64,000 bases of DNA from Gloeophyllum trabeum ATCC 11539 (lineage: Eukaryota > Basidiomycota > Agaricomycetes > Gloeophyllales > Gloeophyllaceae). The notes beneath the pieces were generated by a model. It had not been told where the DNA came from. It ran no database searches and worked only from the letters and a program-made list of their open reading frames with translations. The translations under genes were made by a program, and so were the position numbers. Positions 24,001-34,625 of this stretch are shown here, in pieces. Position 1 is the stretch's first letter. Every line of letters begins with the position of its first letter. Location: positions 3,273,922 to 3,337,921 of the forward strand of contig NW_006920410.1 in assembly GCF_000344685.1 (NCBI RefSeq). Reading direction: 5' to 3'.

Positions 24001-25497
24001 GTACTCCCAACGAGGTGTATGATTCTGAGGTGGCTTCTCGGATGTTACACGATGTTGGCGAGGAGCCCGTTTCTGCGGCGACTAAGAACATGCTCGAGCG
24101 GGGCGTTCTCTCGAAGCTACACCGCGACCCAAAGAAGCCAAAGCCTGGAAGGTCGCTCAAGATCTCGGACATGTAAAACTTCCAGCCTCTAGAAGCTCCG
24201 TAATCCTGACATTTGTTTGATCTTCAGGAACCAGAATGCATTGGGAGGCTCATTCTCCAGCGATCTCTTCCAGGATGCTTCTGCGCTGGAGGACATTTGC
24301 TTCCTGCAAGACGGTGAATGGCGCGAATGGCCGCTACTTGCGACCGATGGTGACATTGCGGTATTGATAGAGCTTGCCTCAGAGAATAAGGTGTGTAGGG
24401 TCGTCGACCGCAGATCCTCACAGGCTCACATGTCGATTTCCAGGCTGAGTTCAAGGTTGATACGTCACATGCCCAGTCCGTTCGTCCCATGATAGACTGG
24501 AACAGCAAGCGAGCAGGTAAGTAAGCCAGGCTTCAATTGATTATTCCACTTGCTCATCATTTTCCTCGCAGATGATGATCAGATTGAGACAGCCATACAC
24601 GTCCGATTCCACGACCTTGACGACCCTGTCAGTGAACTGTCGCCTGCGCGGCAGCCAAACACACAGGCTGAGTTTCCCGCCGGTGTTGAGTACACCGGTA
24701 CTGTGACGGAACACGGGAAGACGTGTGACGGAAAGGCTGCCGCGTGCAGAGTAACAGGCTCGGAAGCAGTTGACTGTCAGGGCTGCCTCGCGGCGGAGCT
24801 AACGCGGTTAAAATCCGGGTCGAGCGATGAGCAGGCTAAGATCATAGAGCAAACCGCACGAATCTTACATGAAATGGGACCGTCGGGCATTTCGGCGGAA
24901 GAGCTTGTAGTATGTTATGAATTTTTTCCTTCTTATTATGCTTCGTTGACGCAGCGCAGGCTAAATCTTCGAAGGAAAATGCCGAAGTACGACAAGCCAT
25001 TCATCTTCTGGCCGACGGGCCTATTCCTGTGCTGCACATAGTAGGATATGCCGACATTGTGCTAGTGTCGTCCACAAATGTCAGATCGTGGACAGTGGCC
25101 ATTTCCGGCAATCCTCTTTGGCGGACATTCCCGCGACGCTGGCTCGATATCTTTGGCCAGAGAATAAACGAGGTCTGGGAAGCCGCGCTGCGGGCTGTGA
25201 TGGGCGTGATCGTTCTGAGACCCGGCATCTCGCAGGTAAGCCTCGTCTTGTGCTTGTTTCCTCGAAGGTGTCCACGGCTGACGATGATGGCAGGCAGAGG
25301 TACGATGGAGACTGCGCGCTGTTTACGATAGACAGGAAGTCAACGAGACTCTAAGATACCTTCTGCGATCAGGCTTCCTCGAGCGGAGGCTTCCACCTGA
25401 TCTGCACGTGGACGATTGGGAACTCGCAGCACCCAATAATATGCTGGAAAAAAAGGTGATGTGGTTCCTCGGTAAGAGACATTGGTATCAAGTGTAG
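18061..25497 (+). CDS. TFIIIC large subunit, B-block binding (Tfc3/Sfc3-like)
   Basis: Largest DNA-binding subunit of TFIIIC, which recognises the B box of tRNA genes and recruits TFIIIB for RNA polymerase III. Exon 1 (18061 to about 18114) encodes MDELVHHCVRELSFDGDLG; exon 2 resumes at about 18281 with CSVSRLRDFISEFHS. The B-block winged helix is MVYTALQLITRGRENGISVM, then KKSGYDQKTCHYLVNQL and KIRRGGVGSNFCIHKYFF (about 18725-18970). A second winged-helix-like part follows near 19280-19400 (GFSNPTKTDRRFFNTRVNDL). Three AT-hook-like motifs occur at 20080-20400 (KPRGRPAK, KRGRPP, KKRGRPSR). The large exon 20780 to about 23220 holds the tau138 core. A Myb-like segment follows near 23300 (WTKEYDDLAKDASVIIRARC). 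The last exon ends KKVMWFLGKRHWYQV with TAG at 25495-25497. Roughly 2,000 residues. Intron 1 carries B-box matches of its own. Confidence 0.87.
18164..18193 (+). promoter_or_regulatory. Two B-box-like elements in intron 1 of the TFIIIC gene
   Basis: GGTTCGAATCC at 18183-18193 matches the Pol III B-box consensus GGTTCGANTCC at every position. GATCGAATC at 18166-18174 matches the core GWTCRANNC. Both lie about 110-130 bases after the start codon, inside intron 1. Neither can be folded into a credible tRNA (no pairing T stem, no acceptor partner). They could be extra-TFIIIC sites or the remnant of a tRNA gene. Confidence 0.5.
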
Positions 25498-26244
25498 AGG
25501 AGATTCAGTTCCCCTATCATTATTCAAGTGAGTGCCTGGGGATTTCCTTGGATCCCTGATTCCAGTGATGCTCATGTCTGTGCTACAGTCATTATCGTAG
25601 TGATGTTGTCAGAGACCAGGAAGCAACCGTTGTAACACTGGACATAGAATTGTATAATTAGGTTTGTGCAACAGGTTCAAACCGTTCAATGAATGTAGTC
25701 TGGACAATTGCAAGGTGCCAGTGCGATTATCTTGACCATGGCTATGAGTTAATGCTGCTGGATATCTCATACCCTTTGAACCCACGTTATCCCGTCGATA
25801 TCCACCATGGTCCGGTCGCAATGATATGTAGAAATGAGCAGAATGGCTTGGTGTTCAGAGCCTCACATCACCGTGACAACGAGTCGACATCGAATTATGA
25901 GGTGAATACGCCACAGTTACCAAAGGTAGTATATTGGACCCACGTCCATTAGCCGATCGTGTTGGGTCGCGATGAGTTGTGCGCCTGCTCTGAACCATCC
26001 CTTCCATCCCTCTTTCATCCATTTTCCTGGTCTGCACCCCGGCTGGCCGTCGTCGCAGCCGTATACCTTGTCTGTATCTATACCGACTGGCTGAAGACAC
26101 CTTGACTGGTGTTTCTCTTACCTTAACTTGCCCTAGTGGCAACCTCATTCCTTTCTTTCTCAAGACTTAGCGCAGGTGCGCTCTCTAAGCTTGGGAACAG
26201 GTTGTGGCGAGTTGCTGGGCTAGAAGACAGAAGAAAGTCTCATC
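25498..26244. other. Intergenic between TFIIIC gene and membrane protein gene
   Basis: About 750 bases. Short open frames on both strands have no recognisable features. The last 200 bases are pyrimidine-rich and are probably the promoter and leader of the next gene. Confidence 0.4.
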
Positions 26245-28803
26245 ATGCGTGTCAAGCAAGTCCTTTCTTTGCTGCCCCTGGCAAAAGTGCAACTTCTGGT
26301 AAGTCACCTACTTGTGTTACTTCAGCGCGCTGTCTCTGATACCATTACACGCAGTGGGAGAGAATCTCGTTGAACAAGCTCACCCTCTTCTACTTCATTT
26401 TCTCCGTGGTCCACTGCATCGTTCAAATTGTATTCCAAGTCCAAGCCTTCACGATCAATGCGCAAGCCGAGGCCTTCCTGAATAATATCATCGCGCGCGG
26501 CAACGCCACTGGTCCCGGTTTTCCCGTCTTCAATGGCGAGGAGCTTCGCTGGTGCAACACAGTACCAGAGAACTCTAGCACGGAGTCCTGCCAGCCGATA
26601 TGGAATGGCAGCTCATCAAAGTCTTCATCTCCCGCTTCCACGTCTCCCGCATTGAACGCTGCTTCTATGTCGACTTCTGTAACCTCGTCCACTGTGTCTT
26701 CATCGACGGCTGTCTCTACGTCCGCAAGTGCCAGTGTCTCAAGTGCCGTGTCTCAAAAGTCATCCACCGCAGTTTCTACTTCGTCCTCGTCCGCGAGCGG
26801 CTCGCCGTCGTTCCAGCGGGCAGCTGCTACAGCTGTTACTACCGTGAAGTCAGTTCCAAGCACGGTTACCGCTACCGTGACTGCCATTGCAACGGCTGTG
26901 CCCAGTCCGTCACTTAAGTTTAAGGACGACGACGACGATGACGAGGAGGAGGATGACGAGGAGGAGGAGGATGAAGAGCACGAACATGATGTATGTATCC
27001 CGTGCTCTTTCTGGGTGACCCCTGACTCCAACTTCTGCACATATAGCACCGCAAGCGTGATCTGTTTGGTATGGTCCAAATCGCAGTCAACGGCAGCGTC
27101 ACTGTCAACATCAACGGCTTCGGGAACGACGACCGTGACGTTTCTCTGGATCAGACATGCTTGGTGTCGCTGAACTGGCCCGCCTTACAGTGTGTATAAT
27201 TCTGGCTTTACTATCAACAACGGTGTTGATTTTGTCCAGGCTTGCAGACACGAAGCGTGAAGATGTGACGTTCATTGCATTCCAGGTCTGGGTACTCGGC
27301 ATGTCCCTTGTCGCGGTATGTGCTGAAAATGCGATCTGTTCCTGCAAGGATATTAATACACACCTATTCTGTATCTAGCTCCTCAATGAATCTATCCCCC
27401 ACATGTGCGCTGCTCTATACAGAATAATTACATTATGTGTGCTGACTACCGTATAGCATAGCTTCATTGCTCACTCACGCTTTGGCGACGTCATGGGCTG
27501 CGTTCGCAGTCAGCGACACGGGTGTTTTCCACAAGCAGTTCACCCACCTGACATCAGACGGCCCTTGTCACCAGCCGTCCCTCCTCCCGGCCTACTGGAA
27601 GGCCCGGGGCGACGCTGAGATCCCTGGTTTGGCGCTCAACGCGGCCGCCCTTTTGCTATCGTCCTTTTTGTCGTGGAGGTTGATCCGGGTGTGTTAGGCC
27701 GAGTTATATTCGCATATGTCGTTAGGCTGACTGCCACTCCATCTCGCAGCTGTTCGGCTGGCAGACATTCAAGCGCGTCGGAGCGTCCTTCACCATCAAC
27801 AGGGTGTACAAGTTCGTCCTGAGCTTGACGATCGTCATCCAGCTTTCGCTGTTTTTCATCGTCGCGTCTTTGGGTCTCTGGCTCGACCAACTCTGGAATG
27901 GCCAGATTGGCATGATGACGGAGCACGCTCTCCGACTGAAGTCCGTTGTCCTCGTCGTCTTCATTGTAAGTGACAGTATGTTGAGTGTCGGCGTGCATCT
28001 GATCTATGCAATATAGCTGTTGTTCCCCTGGCTGGCGATGGTAAGTTCCCCTCGTGGACGGCCCATTAGCACGGGCACTCAACTCTCTTTTGTAGGGCTG
28101 GTTCGCTGTTCGACGGGAGCTGAAGATCTTCATGCTCATATTCATTGCTCTCTCCCTACTCTACGTTACGGGATGGGCTGCCATGTTTGTGTCGCGCACG
28201 TTCCGATGGACCTTCCTGCAATGGCGGTTCTTCAGCATCATCACCTCTGCGTCCGTCTTCTTGACTTTGATGACGTTCGTCCTTGGTGTCATCTGTCGCT
28301 TAAACTTTGGCAAGGGTTTGCCTCGCTACTGTAGGTCGGGTTCTTCGGGCTAGGACGTGATATTGACGTACTTCTCAGTGAATGCGCAGGAGCCCCTACC
28401 AGGTGACGACTTCGAGCCTGTATCACCGGGTAGCGAGAAGATGGACGAGGAGAAAGTACAGTTCCCCGACCACAGCGTCCCTGTTCCGACCTACTCCGCG
28501 GCATTTGGCTCTGGTAATGAGGTCCCTCCTCCCAGCCAGATGTTTGCGCCTCGTCAGATGGGGCCTCGGTTCACGCAAACCAGCAGTAACATGACCTTCG
28601 GTGGACATTCGAGTATGACTACGGTGCAGCCTCCATACATTGCTCACGTCAGGAAGCCGTCCAACGCATCATCGACCTATTATTCAAACGGCACGACGTT
28701 GTCGCGACATGACAGCCGCGGCAGTCAGAACAGCTACTCGAGCCAGTCTAGTGGACACGGGTCAGATCGCACGATAGGTGGAAAGCGGTGGGTTATTGAG
28801 TAG
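26245..28803 (+). CDS. Multi-pass membrane protein with mucin-like and acidic segments (basidiomycete family)
   Basis: Family seen widely in Agaricomycetes; function unknown. The start is MRVKQVLSLLPLAKVQLL, joined to KLTLFYFIFSVVHCIVQIVF (first membrane segment). A long loop follows, with N-glycosylation sites (NAT, NSS, NGS), a Ser/Thr-rich stretch (about 26600-26900) and an almost purely acidic run (about 26920-26990). Then KREDVTFIAFQVWVLGMSLV, IIASLLTHALATSWAAFAV, LALNAAALLLSSFLSWRLI, SLTIVIQLSLFFIVASLGLW, LKSVVLVVFI, LIFIALSLLYVTGWAAMF and SVFLTLMTFVLGVICRL give about seven further hydrophobic segments. LFGWQTFKRVGASFTINRVY is a conserved cytosolic loop. The tail from NAQEPLPGDDFEP is Ser-rich and ends KRWVIE with TAG at 28801-28803. 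Topology suggests a receptor- or sensor-like protein, but it matches no GPCR class I know. Confidence 0.75.
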
Positions 28804-29047
28804 ATGATCGTACTCTCCCAATGTATTGTCCTTACAATCTTTCGGCCACGGGCTGGTTGATTCTTGCTGTATTTTACCTCGCTTTCGTTACAAATGTTAT
28901 ATATGTCACGCACGATGCAAGCAATAAATGCAAATTCGGGGTAGATGAAATACAAAACAATGCAAGACTAGGCTACATCATGTCTGGAAGTAGAAATGCA
29001 ACAATTCAAGAAGCATATTCGTGTATGTACAATAATAAACAAAATCA

Positions 29048-32000
29048 TTAACAAGGAGGAGTTCCCGAGGGATTCTCCCGTTCGGACTCGGGAGTCTCGA
29101 CGGGAGACATACTCGGTGACAGGGCCGTGATTGCCTCGACTTCCTTCTCCTGAATTATAGCAGCTTGCCGCGCGACGGAGGCAGCTTCGTACTCCTCTTG
29201 AGAAGGTATCTCGCTGGGAGGACTAGTCGCCAACTCCTCTTCCTCATAATTTAGAAGAGCATCACGGAATTCAAGCATCCAAGGATGGTCCATGAGTTCA
29301 TTAGCGGTGGGTCGTTTCATGGGGTCGATGGTCAGACATTGCTTGATAAAGTTGATACCCAGCTCGCTGAGCTGGCCGGGCTCCGGTAATGGAGGGTGTT
29401 GAGTAGCTACGCCGATTTGGAACATGATGGCCCTGATAGGAATGAATAAAGAACATCAATCTGATGCGTCGCAACACGTACCATTCGTTGTCCAAGTTAC
29501 TCCAAGGCTTCCGTCCGGTTGCGCACTCGAGCACCACGCAGCCTAAGGACCAGATGTCCATAGCGCCGTGTCGTCCGCGTCGGTCGTTTTTGATCATTTC
29601 AGGAGACATGTACATAGGGGTACCCGTCAAGCTATTGCCATTCGCAAGTCCTGGTGGAGCAGGTTCGGTACTACCCCGTCGAGACCGCTGAATGGAGCGT
29701 TGATTCCGGGCTAGAACTTTAGCGGCCCCGAAATCAACATATTTGATGACTCCTAGATGATCAAGAAGGATATCTAGGGAGGTTTTATGTCAGCTTGTCC
29801 TCCGACCCATTAATCGTAGACTGACTGTCTGGTTTGATGTCGCGATGGACGATACCCTGCGAATGAAGATATGCCAGGCCTTCGAGCATCTGCATCGTGT
29901 ACACTTGCAAGATACCCTCATCTTCGATCCGACCATGTTCAAGTAACGCAGCTAAGCTACCGCCTTGGCAGTACTCCTCGAAGATGTACACCTTGTCTCG
30001 ATGCACTTCTATCCCGTAGTACTCCACAATGTTGGGGTGATGAAGCATCTCCATGACATGTAGCTCATCCTTGATCTGCGAGAAGAGATTGGGTTGCCCA
30101 GAAATTTCTTGATACTTGATTTCCTTGACGGCCATGAGAGATCCAGAATCAAGATTGACTCCCAGGTATACTGAGCCAAAGGCACCGGCACCGATGAATC
30201 TACCTTGTTGCCATCGTATGGCGATATTAGAGCTGGACGACGCCAAGAAAGCGAGAGAACGGTTTTCTGGCCTATCATCAAGTACTCGGCCCACGACGCG
30301 CTGTTCTGAGCTGACTTGGGCCCGTCGGCTCTCTAGATCCTGCAAAGCCCGGGACGCCTTATCCCAGAAGATACGTACACTAGGATCCCTAAACGTCCGA
30401 GGTGGGACGTTAGAGGCTACAGCGTCCTCATGATCAGCACGAGGGGAAGTCGACCGAGAGATTATATCTTCTCCTTTAGCAGTCGCATCCAATGCTTGTT
30501 GACGTAGGAGCTCTTCTTGCCTTTCCCGCTCCTTCTGGGCCAAGCTTGAGCGCGCTCCCAGGATGTCGAAGTGACTGATGAGAAGGGTCATACAACTCGC
30601 GACCTTCTGTCGTAACATCTCGAACTGGTCCTCAGGTAGCTGTAGGATGTTGTTACGGCGAGTGCGATGAAGAGCGAACTCTAGAGCATTAACAGCCCAT
30701 CGGAAAGTTTTCCTGTCGTTGGGGTCGCAATCGTCACAGATGAAGGAGACCCAAGATATGGCGAGCTTGATCAGTAGCCTATTGAATTTGAGCAGATTCG
30801 CCCGATCCATAGAACGTTGAGCATGCTGGCCATTCTCGGACGCGAAAGAGTACCAGTTTTCCAACAAGTCTTGACATCCCTTCACGCCTCGTAGAACGTT
30901 ACGAACGTGGTGGACTGAATCTACTATTGACTCCGCCAGGCGGTTGGTAGCACGCGCAATCTTTCGCAGCTCTCGGTTGACAGCTGGGAGGTGAGCTTGC
31001 TGTTCTACGATACAGGACAAAGGACCAATAGGGCTCTCCACAGGCATACCCTCTTCATCGACGGGCATGAAGACTTCGGCGAATTCTTCCTTCGCCAGGG
31101 CCAAGCGGCTATGAGCACCATCAGCGATGAGGCGGACACGGTTATCCCTCATTTCCAGGTCAATCTTTGGCATCTCCAGCATGAGAACGAGGCCATTCCA
31201 CAGGAATCGACTTCGCGGCGAGAGCACGAGAATATAAGAGACCTCTTCATACTCATCGCTACCAGGGTCTCCGCTGTTCGACATGCCGACGCCATCCTCT
31301 GAGGTAATCTCCTGGACGTGGAAAGCCTCCATCAGCAGACGTCGAATAGCATCCGGCCGGTCACGCAGGCTGGGGTGAGCGATGATGTAGGTCCCGTCTT
31401 CCTCAAATGACTGTGTGTATACAAGGAAGTGATCCGTTTCCACTAGAGCAGCGATGACGTGATCTAGAGAGACGTTCTCGAGACTGTACTCGGCGGAGTT
31501 ACCGAATCTCTGCGTTAGAGCACTGTGAACTATGTAAGAGACCAATCAGAGGATAGACTTGACAAGCAGTACGCACCGAGCAAAGCGTTGCAATTTCCTA
31601 TATCGTAGACGTACGCTATCAAGGATCTTACTATACCACGATATCATCTGCTCGTCGGTCATAGTCTTGTGAGCCTCCGGGATGTAGGAATTATGCGATG
31701 ACGAGGTAGAGTTATTCAACCCGTCCCAGGACGGGGCGCCGTTCTCTTTCTGCGTCGGTACTTTGATCTGGTTCTCGAAGTAGTTGGTCACTCGAACCAT
31801 GAGCTTGTTGGTTAAAGCACTACGTTCCCATAAGCTTCACACCACAAACGATACGGCAGGTACCCACCATATTTGTTCGGCTACCAGCGTTGAACCCCCG
31901 GCGGTACTTAAACTGACATCATTGAAGGTGGCCCACTGTGCTTCAAGAAGATCAGTCTCCTTGAAGTATATGCCTTTGGTAGCACTCTTGAGCTTCCAGT

Positions 32001-33477
32001 GGATGAGTTTGAAGAAGAACGTTAACGCTTCCAGAACTACGTTGTCATAGTCCCGGTCTATACTAGAGGGTAAATTCCAATTTCCTCCTGGGTCGGGTGC
32101 TAAGAAAGCCTCGTATTGCCTCTTGAGCGTACAAGCTAGTCCGATGCTGACCTTCAGGTCGTCAATCATTTGGTCAATGATCAATACTTCTGGGTCCTTT
32201 AGCCTCTGGATATACGACAGCCGCAATCGTAGCGTGGCCTGCACCAGCTTGGTAGGGAAGGAGATGAGAGGGAGCAATTCGTTCTCAAAAGTGGGTAGAT
32301 TCATCTCTCTGAAGATGGGAGCGAGGTTTACTTGCGCATCTCGGGTCGTACCGATAAGAGAATGGACTGTGGTCAGGATTTCCTTCTCAAAAGTCCGTTG
32401 GATAGAGTCTTCCTTGAGGACCCTCTCGACGAAGGATGTCCCGTCCGCGACTTCCGTTTCCCCATCCTTGGTTATGCGCGGCGACGGACCGCCGACAGCC
32501 CCATCTTTGTCATGCCTTGGCTGCGTGACATCGAGATTCTCACTCCCGGTCCACTGCCGCAATAGCTTGACATATGTACGAATAGACGTCAGGACGGTCG
32601 ACCAAGTATTGAGGGTATCACAGCGAGCTTGGAACGCTGGCTCGGCAGCTGCGGGCTTGTCCGAATAGAATGCTTTCAGATTGGGGTATAGAGATTGAAC
32701 CATATCCAAGCGGTTGAGGATGGCATTGACGTGCTTCAGTGCGTTGGTATGCGGATCCGTATCTGAATTTTCGTCGACGATGCGGAAGGTCATGATCTCG
32801 TTAATGATCGCGTCGACGTTACGAAGCCTTCGCTCCTCGAGTCGTCTCCTTTCTTCCTCCTCCGTCCGCCCGTGCAGTTTCGCGCGTATGCCCAGCCAGA
32901 TGTCTGCATGCAACGTGCTCTGTTCATCCGCTGAAGACTCCAAGGCCACCGCTATACGCGTCTTCTCCGATTTGAGGACGTCACCGGCGAGAACGGAGGC
33001 AAGCATTGTTTGCCATTCTAACCGTTCTCTTTCCTCTAGTGTAGCAGGCTCTATGGGCTCGGTGTCTAGAAGTGTGGCGGCAGCGTCTCCGGACAGGATG
33101 CCGCCCCGTCCCAGCTCTTCGTCGTCACTCTCCCCGCCATCTACTAGCTGCCCGAGACCGCGTTGAAGATAGTGGCTGTCTGGGTCATTCCGGGGGTCGT
33201 CGTCGCCCTCGGTTCCCGATCTGTAGCGCCGGACAAATTGCGAATAGATGTCAGAGTACTTCGGAACATGCTGAGGCGGGGAAATGGGGTTGCTGCCGGA
33301 GCTAGAAGCAGAGGAATAGGATGGCCGTGTACGGAGCTTTATCCTGTTCCTGCTGGACAGACCACCAGATTGCTGAAGGGGCGGAGAAGAATACTGCAAA
33401 CCCCAGCTGGACGGAGAGTCGTCCTCGTTGCCGTCAAGTTCTGGGTGGGTGAACAGGGTGGGGGTGTGTCTGCGCAT
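29048..33477 (-). CDS. MAP kinase kinase kinase, SSK2/SSK22/WIS4 type
   Basis: Upstream kinase of the HOG/Sty1 osmostress MAPK cascade, phosphorylating the Pbs2-type MAPKK. The start is MRRHTPTLFTHPELDG at 33477. A long regulatory N-terminus (exon 31837-33477 and following) includes YSDIYSQFVRRYRSG and the conserved DIWLGIRAKLHGRTEEEER. The kinase domain is at the C-terminus: glycine loop GRFIGAGAFGSVYLG and lysine in MAVKEIK (about 30130-30220); IVHRDIKPDN and DFGAAK (about 29715-29850); GTPMYMSPE (about 29600); then DIWSLGCVVLECATGRKPW. The catalytic HRD, DFG and Lys are present. The tail after HPWMLEFRD is Glu-rich and ends GTPPC, with TAA at 29048. About five introns in the 3' half. Length (about 1,350 residues) fits the family. 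Confidence 0.9.
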
Positions 33478-33763
33478 TAATCGGTCAGGTCAGTGCTGTC
33501 CGTATCGGGGGCGACTGCAGTCGTTGCTAGAGCGCAGCAGAGTACCTCTATTAGCAGCAGGCTGAGCAGTGCCCGGCCATAGCAAGGCATTCGCTGCACG
33601 AAGGGCCCGGCAGGACCGTCATCAGCCACGCGAAATTTCCGTTTCCGTCTTATGTTTTGATGTCCATGAAGTCGAGACTCGGAACGTGGCTGAAGCTTCG
33701 CCCTTGAGCTTAACGTCTCTAGCGGACTCGTGCGTGTAGGCTCTCGACACTCATACATCAGGT

Positions 33764-34334
33764 CTAATGGAGCCACTGGGGCATGTTTTTATCAATAACC
33801 TCGATAGAACCCCGTCCTTCTGCACAAGCATCTCGATGAGGCAGCGCGGCTTCCCGGAAGTCTCTCCAGAGCTTGTCGACATCAGTGCATTGCACCCACC
33901 CTACAGTCAATGAACGTTCGTTGATAAGCTTCCGTCCTAGGAAGGTGTGGGCACAACGATTGCGCACCTTGCTGGGCTAATAACTCCACTGCATCCCGAG
34001 TCCAATGATTGCATCTCCACTCCTCACCCGGAGCGCAACGAGGAGACTGCAGCATCGGGACTCTTTCGAATAGCTCAACCAGATCCTCGTGGTTTATGGC
34101 GTCGTCCACTACACCAATCTTCATGGCGGCGACAGCTATTCTGGATGACAGTGTATCCGCATCCTTCACGATCTGGAATGACCAGCTGGGCGACTGAGTT
34201 ACATGGTAGAGAAAGCCGTCGTCGTGCTTCGTCTTGACATACAGCCCATAGTGGAAGGGTTCTCCGGGAGGGTACGGCCTCCAGAATGCCATCATATAGA
34301 TGTATTTGACTTCGAGGATTGAGCCTAAGGACAT
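33764..34334 (-). CDS. DUF6914-like basidiomycete protein, copy A
   Basis: Starts MSLGSILEVKYIYMMAFWRP at 34334. Contains FHYGLYVKTKHDDGFLYHVT and SWSFQIVKDADTL, then EEWRCNHWTRDAVELLAQQ, the Cys-x-x-Trp helix typical of the small basidiomycete proteins annotated DUF6914. Read-through gives a 150-residue protein. A GT...AG removal (only about 31 bases, shorter than usual) would instead continue GRKLINERSLTVGWVQCTDVDKL to a stop at 33764; this longer form matches copy B better (TDVDKL compared with PDVDAL). No signal peptide or membrane segment. Function unknown. Family name is from memory and should be read as tentative. Divergent from DRG2, with a TATA-rich gap of 291 bases. Confidence 0.6.
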
Positions 34335-34625
34335 TGTGGGGGATATCTCTCAGGGTCTATCGATGATTCTTATATATGTTATATATGATGCACTCGTCGA
34401 TGGGCTTCAATAGCAGTCCGTATATCAGCATTGTATTCAGATCTTGATTTAGAGTCGATAGATTCATCCGAGATTCCTCTCCCGTTATCGTGGGACAATT
34501 CGTTCTTTCTTCAAGTGTAACTTGCAGCTTTCGAGATTGAAATAACTCTAGATCTTCACTCGTTCCCTTGAAGCAACCCTAGGGTCAGATATTGAAGACA
34601 TTCTGGTGAATTACGTCTTGTCAAC

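Noticed and set aside
33477..33776. 99-residue minus-strand frame upstream of the MAPKKK
   Set aside because: No family resemblance; it lies in the gap between the MAPKKK start and the DUF6914-like gene end, likely UTR or promoter.
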